A DNA stretch of 64,000 nt from Enchytraeus crypticus. Its lineage: Eukaryota > Annelida > Clitellata > Enchytraeida > Enchytraeidae. Below, piece by piece: positions 10,767-22,679 of the stretch. The notes under the pieces were generated by a model. The model was not told the DNA's origin. It ran no database searches and was given only the letters and a program-made list of their open reading frames with translations. The DNA is taken from contig CAJHZI010000508.1 of the NCBI GenBank assembly GCA_905160935.1, positions 477,001-541,000 on the forward strand, read 5' to 3'. Position 1 is the stretch's first letter; every line of letters begins with the position of its first letter. A program made the translations under genes and the position numbers.

Positions 10767-10902
10767 CTGGAGCCAGTGGCATTGTCGATTAGGTATTCGA
10801 CCGCGGATCAGTATTTGCGAGGTTCAAATCTTGGACTAGCCCGTCACTGGCATCGCTTTCGAATGAGGGTACTAACTTTAGCATTAACTTTTTTAGCTTT
10901 TA
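10767..10902 (+). repeat. SINE-A copy
   Basis: Diverged copy with TCTGGAGCCAGTGGCATTGT and AGGTTCAAATCTTGG. Confidence 0.85.
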
Positions 10903-10999
10903 TAATCTATTTCTTTGTTTCAATACAATCTCACAACCGTAGAGATAAATAGATGATAAATGCAATGCATTATCATGCGGGATAAAAGCAATAAGCATT

Positions 11000-11140
11000 T
11001 TTCCCTGTGTCAGTCCGATGAATGTTCCAGATTTTTCTTTCAGAATCTTGGCCTGGAATCGAACTCACAACAGTTCAATTCATATTAGGATTTGGCTTAA
11101 TAATCGTTAATTTCGAAACCCTTTGCTCTACTCTGTGAAC
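11000..11140 (-). repeat. Degenerate SINE-B-like segment
   Basis: It contains TGGAATCGAACTCACAACAG and AATTCATATTAGGATTTGGC, arranged like the tRNA-like part of SINE-B but diverged. Confidence 0.35.
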
Positions 11141-11540
11141 TCTTTGAGATTCGGTTCTAAATTGATTCACCAATAGCCAATAGTATCCCGCAATATTTGA
11201 TGTAATTTAGAAGGAATTCTGAGGTGGTGACATTCCGACCCATTCTCCCTTCCGTCCCAGTGAGGAGGAGGAGGGCAAATGGTCCAAAGAAGGGGACATC
11301 TACCCCCCCCCCATAAGTTAGGCCTATGCCATTGTGTGTCAAGGGAATCTGCTAAAGAATTTTTTTAGAGCAGTATTTTCTTGTGAACTTTTTGAAAGAA
11401 TGTTAAACGAAGCGAAGCCTTGACAAATGAGCACCAGTGGACCGCGTGGTATTAGTCGGCGTAAACAATGATGTTCATCTGGGATTTTGGGGACTTTCTT
11501 AAACCAAAACTGTTTTATGGGTCGTTATGAATTTAGGGGT

Positions 11541-11589
<49 letters not shown>

Positions 11590-11606
11590 ATATTATATAT
11601 ATTTAT
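11541..11606. repeat. (AT)n microsatellite
   Basis: AT repeats with a few interruptions. Open frames across it are YI repeats. Confidence 0.9.
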
Positions 11607-12557
11607 ATAGATGCAGGTCGCTTATTGTCTTGTTTTCCTTTGACTTTGTATTCGTTATGGCGGCACTTGATTATATATAGCATCTTGCGTGGCTCATCTT
11701 CAGCAACATTCCCTTTCTCACGTTGGTTTTGATGTCAGTGCTTTGACGCCTTTTACGACACGTGCTATCTACGGTTGGTCTATTCTTCAGCAACCCGGAC
11801 GCAACACGGGTATGGGCTGTTAATATGGGCTGTTAAGACTGAATGAAGCTATTAAATAAAAGTATACCTGCGAACCTCACGCGTACTGATCCATAATCGA
11901 AAACCAAACCGATTTCATATCAATCATACCACAGAGTCATACCACCCTTTAGAGACTACATTTATTTTAAGAATCTCCATTTTCATCGAAATATATCCCG
12001 TCCCCTCCACCCCTCCAGGGGAATTTGACTGTTAATTCACAGTGCATCTCTAAAGGACCCTTTACAATTCTGCTATACCCCCCGGCCCCCCTCCCCCGTT
12101 ATCCAATTTCTCATCTTCCCTCCCAATAAAATCTTTGTGAAGTAGCACAGTTAGCGCTAGCGCATGTTTCTTGATCCTATATATCTGTATCATGGTTGTA
12201 TTTATTGGAGGGGTGGAGTTCAACCCGTGGCAGATCTGTGACCCACCTGCAGTTTTAAACCCTAGTTTTAACCTCTCCACTACTTCAAAGCTCTCATGAC
12301 TTCCCAAATGCTATCAAACCTTCGACCTTCAACAACCCCCTTAGAAACATGTAACAAATACATCCCTGGCCTGGATGCTAGGAACTGTTACGTGATTACC
12401 ACGAATGTAATACAAAATTTATGAAAAATTAATCATTAATTAATATTACGCGATGTTGCTAGGTCACGAACTTACAATGACAAACGAAATTGCGAACAGT
12501 CTGTTTTTAGAGCTACACACGTAGTTAAAGCGAAACAATGCTCATGTGTAACCTAAT

Positions 12558-12608
12558 AAAGCTGGTAAAGTAAAGCTAAGGTTAACGTCAGTTTCCTCAC
12601 TCGAAAGT
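12558..12608 (-). repeat. SINE-A 3' fragment
   Basis: Only the last ~50 bp of the element remain (AAAGCTGGTAAAG and CAGTTTCCTCACTCGAAAG on +). Confidence 0.75.
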
Positions 12609-12737
12609 ATGTTAATACATGTATACATACATATATGATACACACACGGGAAAATTGAGAATTGAACCTAGCGACAACTGTATGTGTTCGCAAGAGGAGA
12701 CTGACGCAGATATGTCAGTGAAGAGCCTTTAGCCTTT

Positions 12738-12787
12738 ATAATTATATAAATATGCACATACATGTATGTGCATATTTATATAATTAT
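12738..12787. repeat. Perfect 50-bp palindrome
   Basis: Two 25-base arms with no spacer, centred on ACATGT; the arms contain ATATAAATATGCACATACA and its complement. No recognised element surrounds it. Confidence 0.95.
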
Positions 12788-12984
12788 GTACAATGTCATG
12801 TAAAATTGTAGATGTGCCAGTATGATGTATCAACAAGTAGAAAACACTTACATTCATGGCATCTACATGTATTTATCAACGAGTGACTAAATTACTCAGT
12901 TTCTTAGCGCGTTAGATAACAACTTGAAATTTTCGGTGGCATACAGTCGAAACATAGCAAACATATATCAACACAGTGTATAGA

Positions 12985-13047
12985 TTGAATGTACATCCCT
13001 GGCATCATCCTTGTTTGAGGAAACGGATACTACAACGTTTATAATAG

Positions 13048-13096
<49 letters not shown>

Positions 13097-13115
13097 GTTG
13101 TTGTTGTTGTTGTTA
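12985..13115 (+). repeat. Family I tail running into (TAA/TTA/TTG)n
   Basis: ACATCCCTGGCATCATCCTT, GAGGAAACGGA, then trinucleotide repeats. The same tail occurs near 26.35, 50.65 and 58.9 kb. Confidence 0.7.
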
Positions 13116-13546
13116 TTCCATTACAACTTGACCAGAATGGACTTCAAAATATTTGCAAGCAAGCACTCGCTCAATCAAATTAAACTATTCTACGATAGAC
13201 GTGTATATAATTGTCAATGTAAATTTGTCACTATTATCTTATAAAGTAGTCAACCAATCAATCTCACGATGACTATTTAACGTCGAATTCCTCATCAGTT
13301 GACGACATGAGAGACTTGGCCCAGTTTTGCCTGGCGCCATCTATTGAGTCCGTGGATTAACGTAAGTAGATCTACTGTGGAGAACGAAACAGAACTGAGC
13401 CGCCGGCTGTGGAATATTGGAAGACACGCTACTATGGTTGATAGAATGAAATAGAACTGCTTGGTACATTGTCTCGTCATTGTCTCATCATTGTATACAG
13501 CTGTCCTAGCGGCCGTCGTTTCCTCTAACACAGTTAATCCAACGGT

Positions 13547-13569
13547 AGAGAGAGAGAGAGAGAGAGAGT
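13547..13569. repeat. Short (GA)n
   Basis: Eleven GA units. The rest of 13115-13800 shows nothing I recognise. Confidence 0.85.
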
Positions 13570-13799
13570 TCTATAATGAACGTAAGAAGAGGTTTTAGCG
13601 GATTTATATTGTGCTTTGAATTATATTATTTAGGACTAATTTTAAATCTCAAGGAACTGGCTCTTCTTTCAAGTTCTACAGAACCCAACTGAGAGTTAAA
13701 TGTTACTGCTCTATTTACGTAGGAAATCGTTGTTTTCTTCAGCGTTGTCCATTACAATTCTAATGTCGAGTTGAACCTAACCTCTATTATTTTATTGCG

Positions 13800-14015
13800 T
13801 CACGCTGTCACTCTATGTCTAAATTTTGACCCTCTTGCCTTGGATGTTGGACTTGCGCTGTTTTGATCTCGCTTTCTCTTGTGGTCTCTGTGTACTCAGT
13901 CGTCATCGTGTGGTGTTTTGGCGCCTGTTTGTACTGAGTCTGCAAGAGACGTCCCTGATACTGCCTTTTGGCGAGGAACCAGATGTTAAATTCTTATTAA
14001 TTGATTAATTGATTG
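13800..14015 (+). repeat. SINE-D copy
   Basis: Near-identical to 25760-25975: CTTGTGGTCTCTGTGTACTC, TCTGCAAGAGACGTCCCTGA, GTTAAAT, then TTGATTAATTGATTGAT. A third copy is at 49940-50150. Confidence 0.88.
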
Positions 14016-14118
14016 ATAATATAATGAAACTCCATGGGTTGCACAAATTCAAACCATCTACTAACCAAAGCCAAAGCCACTTCTACCGGCATATGAACGA
14101 ATTGATATAAAGCTATAC

Positions 14119-14350
14119 TAAGTGTACTACGCCTTGTGTGCTGCACCAAGTTTACTACACCAAGTGTACTACACCGAGTGTACTACACTGAGTGTACTAC
14201 ACTGAGTGTACTACACTGAGTTTACTACGCCAAATGTACTATAATTGTATTACGCTTAGTATAATACGCTAATTGTACTTCACTGAGTGTATTACACCGA
14301 GTGTACGATAAGTATACTACACTAAGTGTACTACACGGAGTGTACTACAC
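14119..14350. repeat. Minisatellite, 13-14 bp unit
   Basis: Unit close to ACACTGAGTGTACT, itself nearly palindromic, repeated about 15 times with drift. Confidence 0.85.
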
Positions 14351-14359
14351 AATTTCTAG

Positions 14360-15100
14360 AAACTTTAAACTAATTGAGTTGTGTTCAAGCAACATTTGAC
14401 ATTTAAAAAGGCGATGAAGAGGTTTCTGCTAGTGATCATGTAGGCTGTCAGTGCGGATGTTTATGAACACGTCCTAACCTGTTCATTACCATTACTAGCG
14501 AGTTTTTTTTACATCGATGCGCTATTTGTAATTTAACCCAACGCAAGAAGTCAGTGGCATCCAGTTGTCTTCGATTCTGATAGGCTCCAGTGTTGTGGAA
14601 GATATAGAAGGGCCCGGGGGAGGGGTGGCTCTATATCTTACGCGAAAAGTTTCCTCTTAGAGGCAGACATTTTTGCCTGTAATTTATGTAGATTATATAC
14701 TTATGAAATTTGGAAATATAAATTTATGCAGATTATTAAAGTAAATTATAAATTTTGATTTAATTAAAATTTGGAAAAAAAAGATGTAGGAAGAATATTG
14801 ATTTATGAAAACCAGACATGTAATTGTTTATGTTTGCGTCTGTTTCTCTATAATACTACCAGGCGCGGCCCTGCGGAAATAAATTGCTAAAATGCATTAA
14901 ATATGGCTTTAGTGTAACACGAGATTATGATAACATTGCCGGTCGATATTTTAGAGATGTAGTGGTGTCGCTTTGTATAAACTAGCGCTCAATGTTACGA
15001 CTTAAAGAGAAGACTTTCGGGCTTCTGACTTTGATGTTAAACCAATATCATCATCATCATTAACCAGTAATCTATATACAAAGAAATTATTGGTGCATCA
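14360..15100. other. Intron 1 stretch without recognised elements
   Basis: AT-rich DNA with a short CATCAT run near 15050. Nothing further seen. Confidence 0.4.
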
Positions 15101-15104
15101 GCAG

Positions 15105-15250
15105 TGTTCTCTCTCTCTCTCTTTCTAGTATTCTGCCAAGTGGCAGGTCCAAGGCAACTCTATATTCATACTCAGAGTCTCTTTTAGAGCTCAATGAAGA
15201 GCACTTAATAGATATTATGCAAGTTCATCCACTTACAGAAGGCTATGCCT
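15105..15250 (-). repeat. Family H copy
   Basis: A CT run, then TCTGCCAAGTGGCAGGTCCA and TATTCATACTCAGAGTCTCT. The same block lies near 42.7 kb and, inverted, near 35.2 and 54.25 kb. Confidence 0.65.
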
Positions 15251-15564
15251 AATGGAGGCCATACTGTACATAGCTTACGAAAAATATGTTGTTTGTTTCT
15301 TTGCTTTCGTCAGTTTTCATTTATCTCTCTTTAACAACACATACAGTAAACGATTGATCTATTCTCCATTGTCCCGGGCACAGTTTGAGAAAAATGTTCT
15401 ATATACCAAGCAATTATTGGTGTATTAGCGTGTATTCACAGTGTTCTGTGGACAAGCAATTAGTGTCGGTTGATCGGTCGAGACAATGCAATTTGCTCCT
15501 CTCATACAGCGAGGAACGTTGTGCTCATCGATAATGAATATTTGTTGTATGAATGGACACACTA

Positions 15565-15845
15565 GTTTCACGTGTTGTGTCCGGGTTGTTTGAAGAATTG
15601 ACCAACCGGTGACTGTACGTATCGTAGAAGGTAACTAAAGCACTAAGATCCATACAAACGTCAGAAAGAGCATTTGGTTGATGAGCGCCTAGGCACCGGC
15701 AATTACTACAAAAATTTAAAAGAACGGAAAAGTCTCAAATAGGGGATTGACAGATAATATGATGTAGGACAGAGAGGATTTGAGTCTATTCGTATCCCGA
15801 TCCTAGTTAACTGGGATTCAAGGGAAGAAGAAGAAGATGATGATA
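15565..15845 (+). repeat. SINE-E, most complete copy
   Basis: From GTGTTGTGTCCGGGTTGTTT through GCATTTGGTTGATGAGCGCC and CTAGTTAACTGGGATTCAAG to a GAAGAAGAAGATGATGAT tail. Confidence 0.88.
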
Positions 15846-15849
15846 AATG

Positions 15850-16595
15850 CACAGACCAGTAAAATCTTAATATGATAGGATATGCTGCTTTTGTACAGAA
15901 ACTTTACAGAATTTTCTGAATCCAGGAAAACGTCTTATCTCTCCTTACCATGACTGCTACTCGCTAGTTTAGTATTGAATTTCCTCTATTGTGAAAGCAA
16001 TGCCATTATCATTCATCCTGCTGCTATTAACTTCAACATGTTCTGTGTTGTCATGGACTACGCTACTGCCTATTAATTGTGTTTAATGCGTATTTTTACT
16101 TGCGAAATCATCAACATTTCAACGGCAGCAGCACGACCTAGCCGTGATTAAATTCCCGGGTCGAGCTCGGGTCCTTTGCCTGCAATAAAGCAAGAGATTC
16201 TGGCGGCTTTAAAACCTGCATTAGCGGCTCGCGTTGTCTTTAAAGGCTGTAAAAATCTGAAAGGGCAACTTCGTTTGTGCATCTGCGACCTGACATTGTG
16301 CAGTGTTCAATCCTTGTGGTGTGGACATGTGAATAGACCAGTGGGCCAGCTTTCTGATATCTCAATGATAGCTCAATGGGCGAGCCATTTATCATTCATC
16401 AGAAAAAGGTAGACGATCGAGATCTACCATTTTCTAAGAGCCGACTTAGTTAGGACTGGAGAAGGCACTGGAAACCGGCTCATAAATCCTAATTTTTCAA
16501 AGCTAACGACAAAATTAATGGTTAGATAGCCTTTGTGAATCAATTGTTTCACCTCAGTATAAAGCTGCTCTGCTTCAGAGCCTTGAATTCATTGA
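15850..16595. other. Intron 1 stretch without recognised elements
   Basis: Includes a moderately GC-rich part (16130-16400) with a 78-codon open frame whose product I do not recognise. Confidence 0.35.
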
Positions 16596-16601
16596 TCAAC
16601 G

Positions 16602-16986
16602 TCAGTAGGCGTGTCAGTATGCGTGTCAGTAGACGTGTCAGTAGATGTGTCAGTAGACGTGTCAGTAGATATGTCAGTAGACGTGTCAGTAGACGTGTCA
16701 GTAGACGTGTCAGTAGACGTGTCAGTAGACGTGTCAGTAGACGTGTCAGTAGACGTGTCAGTAGGCGTGTCAGTAGACGTGTCAGTAGGCGCGTCAGTAG
16801 ACGCGTCAGTAGACGCGTCAGTAGACGTGTCAGTAGACGTGTCAGTAGACGTGTCAATAGGCGTGTCAGTTGACGTGTCAGTAGGCGTGTAAGTTGACGT
16901 GTTAGTAGACGTGTCAGTAGACGTGTCAGTAGGCGTGTCAGTAGGCGTGTCAGTAGACGTGTCAGTAGGCGTGTCAGTGGGCGTGT
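16602..16986. repeat. 12-bp minisatellite, about 32 units
   Basis: Unit GTCAGTAGACGT with GGCGT, GATGT and GACGC variants. Because 12 is a multiple of 3, several frames stay open (VDVS, RRVS, TRLL repeats). These are not genes. Confidence 0.97.
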
Positions 16987-17323
16987 TTTGATATGGAAGC
17001 TTTCAATAGCTACATTTAATTAAGCTGATAGCCGATCAAAACGTTTTTCATGTCTTGAAAGCATATCAATGACGGGAGAGTTTGGATTTTAACTCTATAT
17101 AAACTGACCTACAGTTGTCAGCTTAATCGATTTGGTAAACAATTGTAACACAAAATCCTGATTTGAATTCTAGCTTTTTCGATTCCGGGGTCGTGATGAT
17201 CTGAGAGTACAAGAGCAGTTTAAACATGCGACATTAAGCTACATATCTCATCATGGATGATCAAGTCACTCAAATATATGATAAAACTTTAATCTTGAAT
17301 AGCATTTCTGCAAAATTCTCCTT

Positions 17324-17450
17324 TCATTGTACAGTGTCTCCTCTAATCTTCTTATGTTGTTCACTCGTTCATTGTACAATATCTCCTCTAAACTTCTCTA
17401 TGTTGTTCTCTCTTTCATTGTACTATGTCTCCTCTAATCTCTATGTGAAC
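17324..17450. repeat. Short tandem repeat, about 52-bp unit
   Basis: Three imperfect units of CATTGTACA(R)T(R)TCTCCTCTAA followed by TTCT and TATGTTGTT. Confidence 0.7.
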
Positions 17451-17999
17451 CCACAATGAAATCCTCCAAAGGACTCCAAAAGTTTTACGAAGTCCTCCCT
17501 GAAGAGATCCGTTCTGGTGGTTATGAGGATAGTGAGTGGGGTGTGGGGTTTATCGTGACAGGAACACTGCAGTGTGTACTACATGGAAGATAGCTTCTTT
17601 AATCTTCCTGACATCCTCGGCTCAAGTCTTTCAGTTCCCCAGCATCTTCCTCGAGCAGTGATCCAGTTTTCAACTAGATATATCATCGATGAAGACTTAC
17701 TGCGACGTATTGATTGAATGTTGAATCAAAACATAAAAAATACCCACAAACGTAAAAAATACCCATAGACGTCAAAAATACCCACAAACGGTATATGTTT
17801 TGATGTATTATTTGAGTTTTGTATCAGGACTTTCAGCTTGAGCTCGGTTTATACCGGGTACTTCTTTTAAACGTTGTTTATCTACTTAATGCTAGTAAAA
17901 GTATTATGACTTACTGCTATAACGTTGTACACTTTGAACATTGTATTAGTATGAATACGTTGTATAAACTTATACAAGGTTTATTTTCACGGTTTATAC

Positions 18000-18150
18000 G
18001 TTGTAGACTTTTGACCGATTTTCTGGATTTTGGAATTTGCACCGTTTTTGGACCGTCCTTTTGCTTGCCGGCTTGATTTTGTCTCAATAGTGCTCGATGT
18101 TGTCATTGATGACTGTAGCACTCTAATTGTTGCTATAATTATTATTATTG
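18000..18150 (+). repeat. SINE-F copy
   Basis: It contains GATTTTGGAATTTGCACCGT, TGCCGGCTTGATTTTGTCTC and GATGACTGTAGCACTCTAAT, then a TTA-rich tail. Confidence 0.8.
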
Positions 18151-18477
18151 TTGTATGGCATTGTACTCTTTGAAGGCTATATAGCGATGTACTGCCTGTG
18201 TGTTGTGATGTGACAGTTAACGCTGTATATGACGACGTATTGTTGATTTTTCTGATACGCTGCTCTTCCTCGGTCGACCTCTCATAACGAGTTTTGTTAA
18301 ACAAGGTTTATTGACTGACAGTCACAAAGTCGTCGCAACTGATATCATTCAGTGATCGTTTGGTCCGTATACCCGGGCCCTAGCTGAACATTTTCACTGT
18401 GTATTAGAAAGAAGTGGAAAGCTTTCGCGGATAGATTGGTTAACTAATATATCAAATTACCTTGATTCCACAATTAC

Positions 18478-18775
18478 ACCAATGTCCTACCACCTTGTGT
18501 CACCTTACACCAGTGTCCTACCCCCTGATGCCACCTTACACCAGTGTCCCACCCCTGGTGTCACCTTACACCAGTGTCCTACCCACTAGTGTCGCCTTAC
18601 ACCAGTGTCCTACCCCTTGATGCCACCTTACACCAGTGTTCTACCACCTGGTGCCACCTTAAACCAGCGTCCTACCACCTGGTGCCACCTTACACCAGTG
18701 TCCTACCATCTGGTGCCACCTTACACCAGTGTCCTACCACTTGGTGCCACCTTACACCAGGGTCCTACCCTCTGC
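18478..18775. repeat. Minisatellite, 30-31 bp unit
   Basis: About nine units of ACCTTACACCAGTGTCCTAC plus CACCTGGTGCC. Unit length alternates between 30 and 31, so frames shift between units. Confidence 0.93.
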
Positions 18776-18889
18776 TCCTCCTCATTTCGTGTGTACTTCT
18801 ACATCCCAATCTCCTCTAGTTTCTTTCATCTATTCCCCAGCTTCCAGTGCTTCTGCTACAGTGCTCCTCCTCCAGATCCTCTATTCTCT

Positions 18890-19230
18890 AGTTCCTCCAT
18901 CCTCCAGTTCCTCTATTCCCCAGTTCCTCTATTCTCCAGTTCCTCTATTCTCCAGTTCCTCTATTCTCATGTGCCTCTATTCTCCAGTTCCTCTATTCTC
19001 CTGTGCCTCTATTCTCCAGTTCATCTATTTTCCTGTGCCTCTATTCTCCAGTTCCTCTATTCTCCTGTGCCTCTATTCTCCAGTTCCTCTATTTTTCTGT
19101 ACCTCTATTCTCCAGTTCCTTTATTCTCCTGTGCCTCTATTCTCCAGTTTCTCTTTTCTCCTGTGCCTCTATCCTCCCCTGTCTCTATATTCTCCGATAT
19201 ATTCCTCTATATCCTCTGTGCCTCTATTCT
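18890..19230. repeat. 16-bp minisatellite with 32-bp higher-order pattern
   Basis: Units TCTATTCTCCAGTTCC and TCTATTCTCCTGTGCC. They alternate through much of the array, making a two-unit higher-order repeat. Long frames reading LYSPVP are repeat translations. Confidence 0.93.
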
Positions 19231-19401
19231 CCTGTGCCTGGTTGTCGACGGAGGCGTCATCTAGTCTGCGGTATTTGTCATAACTCTCGTTTCATCAGCT
19301 GATCCTCGACAGACCCACTGATATCCTCTCATCCAGTCCACGATCCGACGTCATGCGCTCCTGAAGCATCCAGAGGGGTGGGCAGTAATCCTCTCCCCAA
19401 T

Positions 19402-19545
19402 CACTGGCTGGAGCCAGTGGCGAAGTCGGTAAGATACTCGACCGCGGATCAGTATGTGCGGTGTTTAAATCCTGGACTATCCCGTCGCTAACATCGCTTA
19501 CGAATGAGGAAACTGACGTAAACCTTAGCTTTACCACTTTTAAAA
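19402..19545 (+). repeat. SINE-A copy
   Basis: It begins CACTGGCTGGAGCCAGTGGC and ends CCTTAGCTTTACCACTTTTA. The B box is mutated to GTGTTTAAATCC. Confidence 0.9.
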
Positions 19546-19799
19546 CCGGATATTAACCCCCGACTATCATTTTAAACTAGATTTTAATGAAAGCTGAAAA
19601 GATCTAATTTCTATACAAATCATAGCAGATTTGATTAGAGCATCTATAGCAGATTTGTGGTTTTCAGTTTCTAAAGTTTCTCTCTTTCACCCCTTTGCTT
19701 GATCCGCTGTTCCATATGCTTGATAAAAACGTCAGGAACCGGCTATATAGAAACGATCTTCTTGATGACATCTAGGACTAACAAGATTATATGTTTAAC

Positions 19800-20100
19800 A
19801 GTCTAATTCATTTTATGTAGAAGGTCCCAAAATGTGGAATGAACTTCCAAATTTATGAGATATTCTGATTCACCAAATAGCATTAAAAAGAATTTTAAAG
19901 CGAGTATTTATAATATACTTTAAGTATGTAACGGATTCTGGTATTTATGCTATATTAATGATGACATTGTTTTGGTTTTGTAATGACGACTGTTATGTAC
20001 ATTCTATTATATATTATTTATTTACTGTAAGTAATTGCTTTAAAGTATAGATATGCGTTTGCGTGGTATACTTTATTGAGAATTAAACATAAAACGTTAA
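19800..20100 (+). mobile_element. CR1/L2-like LINE 3' remnant
   Basis: A frame reads EGPKMWNELPN and, after a stop, a Lys/Arg-rich end resembling the 'GPKLWNSLPNDIK...FKKKLKxYL' C-terminus of CR1/L2-type ORF2. AT-rich 3' UTR-like text follows. Confidence 0.6.
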
Positions 20101-20840
20101 TAAACTGCTGACTGATCGGATCACCGCATATTATAAGCTACAGAGCTTCAAAACGATATATTCAATTGTGGCCACTTTGAGAGAGACATCGTCTCACCCT
20201 TTAGAATTTGTTAAAATTAAGGTAAAATAAAATTAAGGTTTTAAATTCCAGACGTTTCTGAGAAAAAGATTTTTCGTGGATTGGTAATAAATGTTAGATA
20301 TAGGTTTACAGTTGTTTACAAAAAAATCTTTAATTTCTAGAAAGAACTCTACCGTCGTATTGAAATACTTGCTTCTGTAATTGAACAAAAGCTATTCGCT
20401 GCTTCTAATTTAACTGATTCTTCTACAGTAAAGTTATACGTTATATTGTTAAAATCAACAAAACCTTTGAAACATGTAATTTACTGTCGGGTATTTGTAG
20501 GGTTACTGATTTAATTCGAGAACTATTTCGGACAAAACTTTATCCGAGAACAGAAACTCGTCCTAAAAACGGAACTCGAATTTAAGCTTGCTGCAAAAAT
20601 CCAGGCAATGGACATTAAGGGATTCATCAAATCGAGATCACGTAGAATTTTGATTTATGATATTGGACGACCGACAGTGGATATAGAAAGGCTTAGAGCA
20701 AATTATCGATTATGCAAAACATTTGCTAAAGCAGTGTTTTATAAAATTGTTCTTTGAGTTTGTTTTTACTGCCTAATGGCAAGCCAGCTATTTTGTTTAG
20801 GAAACTGACGTGAAGCTGCAGTTATTACTTCTGGTAGAAT
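20100..20840. other. Intron 1 stretch without recognised elements
   Basis: AT-rich, no supported feature. Confidence 0.4.
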
Positions 20841-20849
20841 TTCTCTTCT

Positions 20850-20885
20850 CTCTCTCTCTTTTCTTTCTCTCTCTCTCTCTCACTC

Positions 20886-20933
<48 letters not shown>

Positions 20934-20934
20934 G
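20850..20934. repeat. (CT)n microsatellite next to SINE-A fragment
   Basis: CT run with TTT and CAC interruptions. The SINE-A fragment begins within a few bases of its right end. Confidence 0.9.
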
Positions 20935-20935
20935 T

Positions 20936-21001
20936 AGCTATGTCACTGACATTGCTTTCGAATGAGGAACCTGACGTTAACATTAGCTTTACCAGCTTTT
21001 C
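20936..21001 (+). repeat. SINE-A 3' fragment
   Basis: Starts in GTCACTGACATTGCTTTCGA and ends CATTAGCTTTACCAGCTTTT. The tRNA-like half is replaced by the CT run. Confidence 0.85.
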
Positions 21002-21330
21002 TAGTATGTAATAATATAGGTAGATTAATATTGCTGCAGCCATTTTACATGTATGTACTGTGCATAGTATAGCCATTATGTTGAACTGAGTCACAAGAAT
21101 TTTGGTACAATATGGATGCAAAAATTTTGCTTGACTTTTTGCTTGAACTTTTATTTGAAAACATTTAATTACAAAAATACGGAAGCGCCTAGCCTTGAAA
21201 TATTTGTTATAAACATGAAAACATTTTTGTTCTAAGAGGGTAGGATTCGCAAAATGAGGCGATATAAAATGATAATTTTAGAAAACAAGAATATCGAGAC
21301 TTTGGGCATTAGAAGTCAGAAGGCGCCTAA

Positions 21331-21420
<90 letters not shown>
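21331..21420. repeat. (AT)n microsatellite
   Basis: AT run with one ACAT break, followed by a short GA-rich stretch. Confidence 0.93.
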
Positions 21421-21422
<2 letters not shown>

Positions 21423-21758
21423 AAGAAAAAACGAAACAGAGAGAGAGAGCGAGAGAGAGAAATTCTACTTAAGTACTTCTACGATAGTTCTTCAAAATAA
21501 ACCTACTGTAAATCAACATCAGTAACACTAAGTTAACAAATGGCAGATATTCATCGCGACAAATTTAGTAGTAATTTAGTTTTTGACGTCGTCCATCGCT
21601 GCATCGAGTAAGCATCACGCAATAAAATGCAATTTTGGTTCCGTGAGAGACGATATTCTAACACTTTCCGGCTACTCTGGTGTAAAAGATTTGATAGGTT
21701 TCGCATTAGCTGAAGATAAATGTCACAAGCATGTATACTTACCCAATCTCCACTTCTT

Positions 21759-21839
21759 TTCTCTCTCTCTCTCTCTCTCTGTTACTCTCTCTCTGTCTCT
21801 GCCTCTCTCTCGTTCTCTGTCTCTCTGTCTCTCTCTCAC

Positions 21840-21872
<33 letters not shown>
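21759..21872. repeat. (CT)n microsatellite
   Basis: Imperfect CT run. Frames read SLSL repeats. Confidence 0.93.
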
Positions 21873-21874
<2 letters not shown>

Positions 21875-21969
21875 CAGCAAAACTAGACTTAAGAAAGCTA
21901 TATACTTAGTCTTAAAACTCTCGGCGTTATAGAATAGCTTTAATATATTATAGATTAGTATAGTTAAAA

Positions 21970-22098
21970 TAAAAGCTAAGCTAAAGCTAAGGTTAACGTC
22001 AGGTTCCTCACTCGAAAGCGATGTCAGTGACGGGCGAGCCCAGGGTTTGAACCCGCACCTACTGATCCGCGGTCGAATATCCGACCGCGGATCAGTAG
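21970..22098 (-). repeat. SINE-A with inverted head (fold-back)
   Basis: A minus-strand copy whose 5' end turns back on itself: CTACTGATCCGCGGTCG, a 6-base spacer, then its exact complement CGACCGCGGATCAGTAG (22059-22098). The normal head (GGCTGGAGCCAG) is missing. Confidence 0.9.
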
Positions 22099-22399
22099 AA
22101 ATGAAAAATTAAAAATGAAATTTCCGTGAATTGCCAGAGTTTATAAATCCATACGACGCTAGTTTTCAATTTTATAAGAAACTAACGATTTTAAAATTAT
22201 AGTTTTGCGTCACTGAGTTGTAAATATTAATCGGCATTATAAAGTTTTGAAACTTCGTAGCGACGTGGGTTTTTCTCTTCCGGGGGGAGGGGCGAAAAAC
22301 CCATTCGGGTACACTTGGTGGTGTCAGGCCGACGGATAGCCGACCTTAATGTTGCATTTCCTATCTAGATCCCTCCGTATCGACCCCTAATTATTTGGC

Positions 22400-22676
22400 A
22401 TTTATAATAATAATAATAACCTCCGACAATTTCTATAGCGGTGTCATGGCCGATGTCCGGTCTTGGAGACCGCTTTACAGGTTCCTGGCAGATTATTATG
22501 AGTTCTTTCCTTGGTCAATCATAGTTTTGCTAAATAGCGCCAATCGGCAGCAAGCTGCTATACAAGATTAACCTTGGGCCCAAGGGGATATCCATCATTA
22601 TTTGACTGGCCTGGGCTTTGAACCCGAGCCACTTGTATCCGAGGTGCATACTCTAACCGTTACGCCATATCCCCTC
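22400..22676 (-). repeat. SINE-C copy, full length
   Basis: The minus strand begins GGGGATATGGCGTAACGGTT (A-box-like) and has CTCGGGTTCAAAGCCCAGG (B-box-like). The far end is CCTCCGACAATTTCTATAGC on + with an (AAT)n tail. Confidence 0.88.
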
Positions 22677-22679
22677 TCC

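Noticed and set aside
18544-19302. Ser/Pro/Leu-rich frames (LYSPVP)
   Set aside because: Translations of the 31-bp and 16-bp minisatellites in three overlapping frames.
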